DNA of 64,000 bases from Siniperca chuatsi. Its lineage: Eukaryota > Chordata > Actinopteri > Centrarchiformes > Sinipercidae. The notes under the pieces are model-generated. The model was not told the DNA's origin, made no database searches, and was given only the letters and a program-made list of their open reading frames with translations. Location: NCBI RefSeq assembly GCF_020085105.1, contig NC_058055.1:16377822-16441821 (forward strand), written 5' to 3'. This document shows, in pieces, positions 60,431-64,000 of the stretch (position 1 is the first letter of the stretch; every line of letters begins with the position of its first letter). Position numbers and translations under genes: made by a program.

Positions 60431-62613
60431 TTAAGTCTTGTTTTCCAGCTCTTCCACTTGAAACTTTTCCTTTCCTTTCAACTCAGTCCTCAAGTCTGTG
60501 ATGTCTTTTGCACTAGAGAGAAAGACATAATACAGTCTGTGTGAGGAAATCACCATTTACATTCACCATTTATCAGGATAATCATCAGGTGAGATGAACA
60601 TTACAACCCTCACATTAGCAGTTATTTTTAATTTCTTTGACTGGGACTGTTTCAATGTGCACCTGAGGGGAATGAGAATGGTTCCACATGTCAGGTTGAG
60701 CTGCTGAAGGATTGTGGGAAGGCTTGGTGTGGAAAACTGGAGAGAAACACAGATGAGATAAAGTATCACACAACCAGAAATGTGTATGTGTTCATGTATT
60801 AACAAAACTGTACAAACCTTTGGAGGTGGAATACAGGTGGTAGGTGTGTTACTGTAGATATGGTTGATGGCTTTCTGAAGGATCACAGCCTGCTGAGTGA
60901 GGCTCTTCAGGTACTCTGAGCTTTCCTTCGTACTGTCATGGTCTTCCCCAACCTTCATGTGTGCAACAAAGAAGTATCTCAGTTCAAATTTGAGCATATA
61001 ACATAAACATAACATCAGCAAACATGGTATTCCAGCATTGTAAAGCACACCTGGCTCTTATATATTGAATAAGCCTCTTTCTCGTGTTGCAGAGCTGATC
61101 GAAACTCTCCTTTACTCTCGTACACAGTGGCGAGCAGATGATGACTGCACAGAAGATAGAAATGGACATGCAGAGAGGTAAAGAAAACTTTTATATAAAG
61201 GAAATGATGGAAGGAGTATGAATAGGAAGATCACAGCAACCTGTATTTGAAAGTGTTTCCATCATGTTCTCAGATTGTAATTTTAATGTGTTGCAATCTG
61301 TGTTTTTTTGTCTTTTTCCATCTGCTTCTGAATAAAAGAAAACACAGGAACATGACGACAAACTGTCTTACCTGTGTGCATGCTTCAGGGATGTGGCACC
61401 GTGGTATTTTGAGGATGAAGTTAAGGCATTCTGTAGAAACTTCAGGGAAAGCTCATACTCCATCAGTCCATGAAGCACTAGACCCAGCATACTCTAATGT
61501 AGTGGAGCACAACAGGAAGATTAACAGATGATTTCTAACACACTGGTGAGATGTAATTATACCTTCTAGCATAAATAAAAGTGACCATATGTAGAAGCCT
61601 TGCCTGAATGTTCACAAGCTGAAAAACCAACAGTCTATCAAGTAACTTGATAACAGGGTTGCGTTCAGTGTTTTGTTACAGTAAAAATCATTTTACATGC
61701 TTTGCTAGAAAAATCCTCATTTGTTCCTTCATTCCTAATTTGTTGTATTTTTTCTATAAAGATTTGAGTAACTGTTGTTAAAACTGTATTTTGTATCATT
61801 CAGATTTTTTTTTTACTGACCAATTTACTGTAAAGCACTGCCTAGCACTGTGTATAAACTGCCTTTAATGTCTAAAATAGATAACATCTAAATAGATTTT
61901 ATGTGCAAAATAAAGTAGAAAGACAGAAAGCAACACTCTGCAGGTGAGGTCTCACTTACATCCAGCAGTGCGATATGTGGATGGTCCTCTCCACTCACAA
62001 GCAGGGTGAGGTAACGAGCGCGATACAGCAGCTGTAGGGACGTCGAAAGCCGTCCTCCAGCAAAGCAGTACAGGGCCAGGTAAGTCTGAATCACAGATAT
62101 GAGAACACTTCCATGTGAAGACACAAGGGGAATGTTACAGTTAAGTAAGATGTTTTTTAAAAGAACAACATGATTAGCATGTTATGGTGGAACTCACATA
62201 GTCTTGTATGGTCTGTGGATGGTCTATACCTTGTACTCTCTCACTACTCATAACAGCCTTTTCCTGGTGGCTGAGGGCCTGTGAGACATTGAGAAATGAG
62301 GGAAACATTACTTTAGCTCATAAATGTTCATATTTCTGTCTGTTTGTATCATAATGCAAGTCAAAGACTGTATGATATCACTTAACAAAACTGGAGATGT
62401 GGGTGATGATTCAGAAGTCTGGAACCAGGCTAGGTAACAGGTCATGTAGAAATGAACTTTAATGCATATTTACATCTGCATATTCCCCCAAGATGTAGCT
62501 GAGTCGTCCCAGGAGACGCAGGCACATGCAAACATCCTCGTGCAGGACCCCACAAACGCTGCTGAACAGAGTCACGGCCTGGCTAATCATTTCATAGCCG
62601 TCTTTGAGAAGCC
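60431..62613 (-). CDS. cluh: Clustered mitochondria protein homolog (CLUH), C-terminal part
   Basis: CLUH is a cytosolic RNA-binding protein that controls mRNAs for mitochondrial proteins and mitochondrial distribution. Eight exons, in order, are 62613-62474, 62278-62198, 62085-61960, 61493-61372, 61144-61051, 60952-60818, 60736-60663 and 60512-60431 (TAA 60433-60431). Phases agree and encode 283 residues. They cover the TPR region ([108 protein letters not shown]) and the [17 protein letters not shown] tail, matching CLUH in order. A possible further exon is 62745-62700, in phase, encoding DLQI before GLLKDGYEM. The protein then continues beyond 64000. It differs from human CLUH at many otherwise conserved sites and ends about 20 residues after IPLS, so it may be a diverged paralogue. 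Confidence 0.88.
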
Positions 62614-62745
62614 CTGAAAGCAAACATAAAACACTGCTGATGAGCCTTGAATGTACAAAAAATAATAACCTGCTCTTCACATGACGTACATGATTTTACC
62701 TATCTGCAAGTCCAAATCTGTGCAAATCAGTGTTGGATGCATGAT

Positions 62746-64000
62746 CTATGTTTTTGCACTGTAGCAAGACAAATAAATAATGGCAGCTGCCAGGATCGGT
62801 ATTGATTAGAGGCTGGGTATTTAATACTTTGTGTTAAATGCCAGGGTGGTGACTCTAGCTGTTTCTGTATATGCACTGAGTGACAGAATGGACAGCTCAT
62901 GTAATCTTATGGTGCCTTCAAGTGCACGATACAAGTCCATTTGAAAGAACCACTGATGGGGTATTCACAACCTAACATGTTAAACAATAGGTTCACATTT
63001 TTAAGTGTATCTTAATACAATACTCACATGTACATATGTACATTGAAGGTGTAATTGGTTGATGTAATTGTTCCCCGGGCCACACTGGCCACAAAGAGGT
63101 CCGTATACTTAAAGCTATTTTCAATATAATTGACAAAATCCACTGACCTTATTCTGTGCAACAACAGTTTGTGAAGTTCAGCTGAAGCTAATATAGACTT
63201 CAGTCTGAGTTCATTTTGTACCCAAAAGACTGAAAAATCAGAAGATACCTGCTTGATTTTTCTGACTCAGACTACTGAAGCCTCATATTAACTTTTATCT
63301 GAGCTTAAGAATGTATTTTTACACAGAGCGAGGATTTTGTCCCCCATCACTTATATTGAAATTGCTTTAATCTCTTTGTGGCAAGTATGGACAGCAGCAA
63401 CAATTACAGCGAACAAAAACTCTTTCAATGTCCACACGCGAGTATTGTTTTAAGACAGACTTGAAAAAAGTCCTTTAAAGTTTCTGAGTTCAAAGGTTGT
63501 AAGTTATTTTTAAATCACTTTTTTCTCATTCCTAAACATGACATTACAATGCAAAAAACACCAAATAATTCACAGTTGTTTCAAAATGGGAACAGTACTG
63601 TACAATGTCCATTCATGTTGTCAGTTGCCTAGCAACAAGGTTCTAAAGGCTTAAACCACTTGAATGTAAAGTATATTGTTAACTTTACTTCCTACATTGA
63701 GAATATGACCTCATGAGTTAAATTTAAAGGTACCAATAATATCACCTACACCGAGTCTGTATCAGGTTATATATGTTGAATAATGTGATACTACTGTGTA
63801 TTGATGCTTGCAGGGAAACATTTTTTGTTACACATCCCCCACAGTGCCTCTGTAGCTGGTAAGGATATAATGCCGTGCTCAGTAGCAGGTTGGCAGGGCA
63901 GATACCTTTCCATATGAGCCCTCCAGTTAATGGACAGTCACTTTAAGCACCCAGGTGAGGCCACCATGCTACCCTAAATAAAAACATATATACTGTATTT
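62746..64000 (-). other. cluh: Upstream cluh intron/unknown to window edge
   Basis: No exon of CLUH was recognised in the last 1.25 kb. It contains an RFX-like palindrome GTTGCCTAGCAAC at 63624-63636. It is most likely a cluh intron, since more than two thirds of the protein is still missing. Confidence 0.4.

Noticed and set aside
63053..63115. Open - strand segment (FKYTDLFVASVARG) near the window end as a cluh exon
   Set aside because: It does not match the CLUH sequence expected at this point and has no suitable splice pair; it may be a repeat.

Overview
This is vertebrate nuclear DNA, most probably from a percomorph-type teleost fish. Its genes are split into many short exons with GT-AG introns. 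(CA)n/(TG)n microsatellites are frequent, and the introns hold repeat families that I recognise from fish genomes (hAT-type MITEs starting TAGGGCTGC or CAGGGGTGGG, SINE/LINE tails). I see no bacterial operons, CRISPR arrays, tRNA or rRNA genes.

Six protein-coding genes are visible. Three are on the + strand: the last two coding exons of elastin (eln, 258-1028); LIM-domain kinase 1 (limk1, recognisable from 6018 to 14265, its 5' end not found); and septin 4 (septin4, 16616/18732 to 23662). Three are on the - strand: the MAX-binding repressor mnt (complete, 601 codons, 38719 down to 28085); the dynein regulator LIS1 (pafah1b1, complete, 410 codons, 51377 down to 45375, with a non-coding first exon proposed near 59024-59200); and the C-terminal third of a clustered-mitochondria homolog (cluh, 62613 or 62745 down to 60431, continuing past the right edge). 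septin4 and mnt converge tail to tail near 24.4 kb, so the window has a + half and a - half. Between the genes lie 3' UTRs, CpG-rich promoters (mnt about 38.65-39.47 kb; pafah1b1 about 58.9-59.24 kb) and repeat-rich introns.

Functionally the neighbours share no single pathway. Several act on the cytoskeleton: limk1 phosphorylates cofilin to stabilise actin, septin4 is a filament-forming GTPase, and LIS1 controls dynein and neuronal migration. mnt is a transcriptional antagonist of MYC. cluh binds mRNAs for mitochondrial proteins. In human these genes lie in separate places: ELN-LIMK1 in the Williams-Beuren region (7q11.23), MNT-PAFAH1B1-CLUH in the Miller-Dieker region (17p13.3), and SEPTIN4 on 17q. 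Here they sit within 64 kb.

I did not find a wholly new biological system. The observations most worth a second look are: a long His/Asn/Gln-rich C-terminal tail on limk1 and its missing first LIM half; an upstream ORF that overlaps the LIS1 start codon; alternative SID-only and N-extended reading frames at the first mnt exon; a cluh copy that looks divergent and short-tailed; a complete-looking 1.26-kb hAT-type element; RFX X-box-like palindromes; and a cluster of GCTAACGTTAGC-type motifs beside the pafah1b1 promoter.
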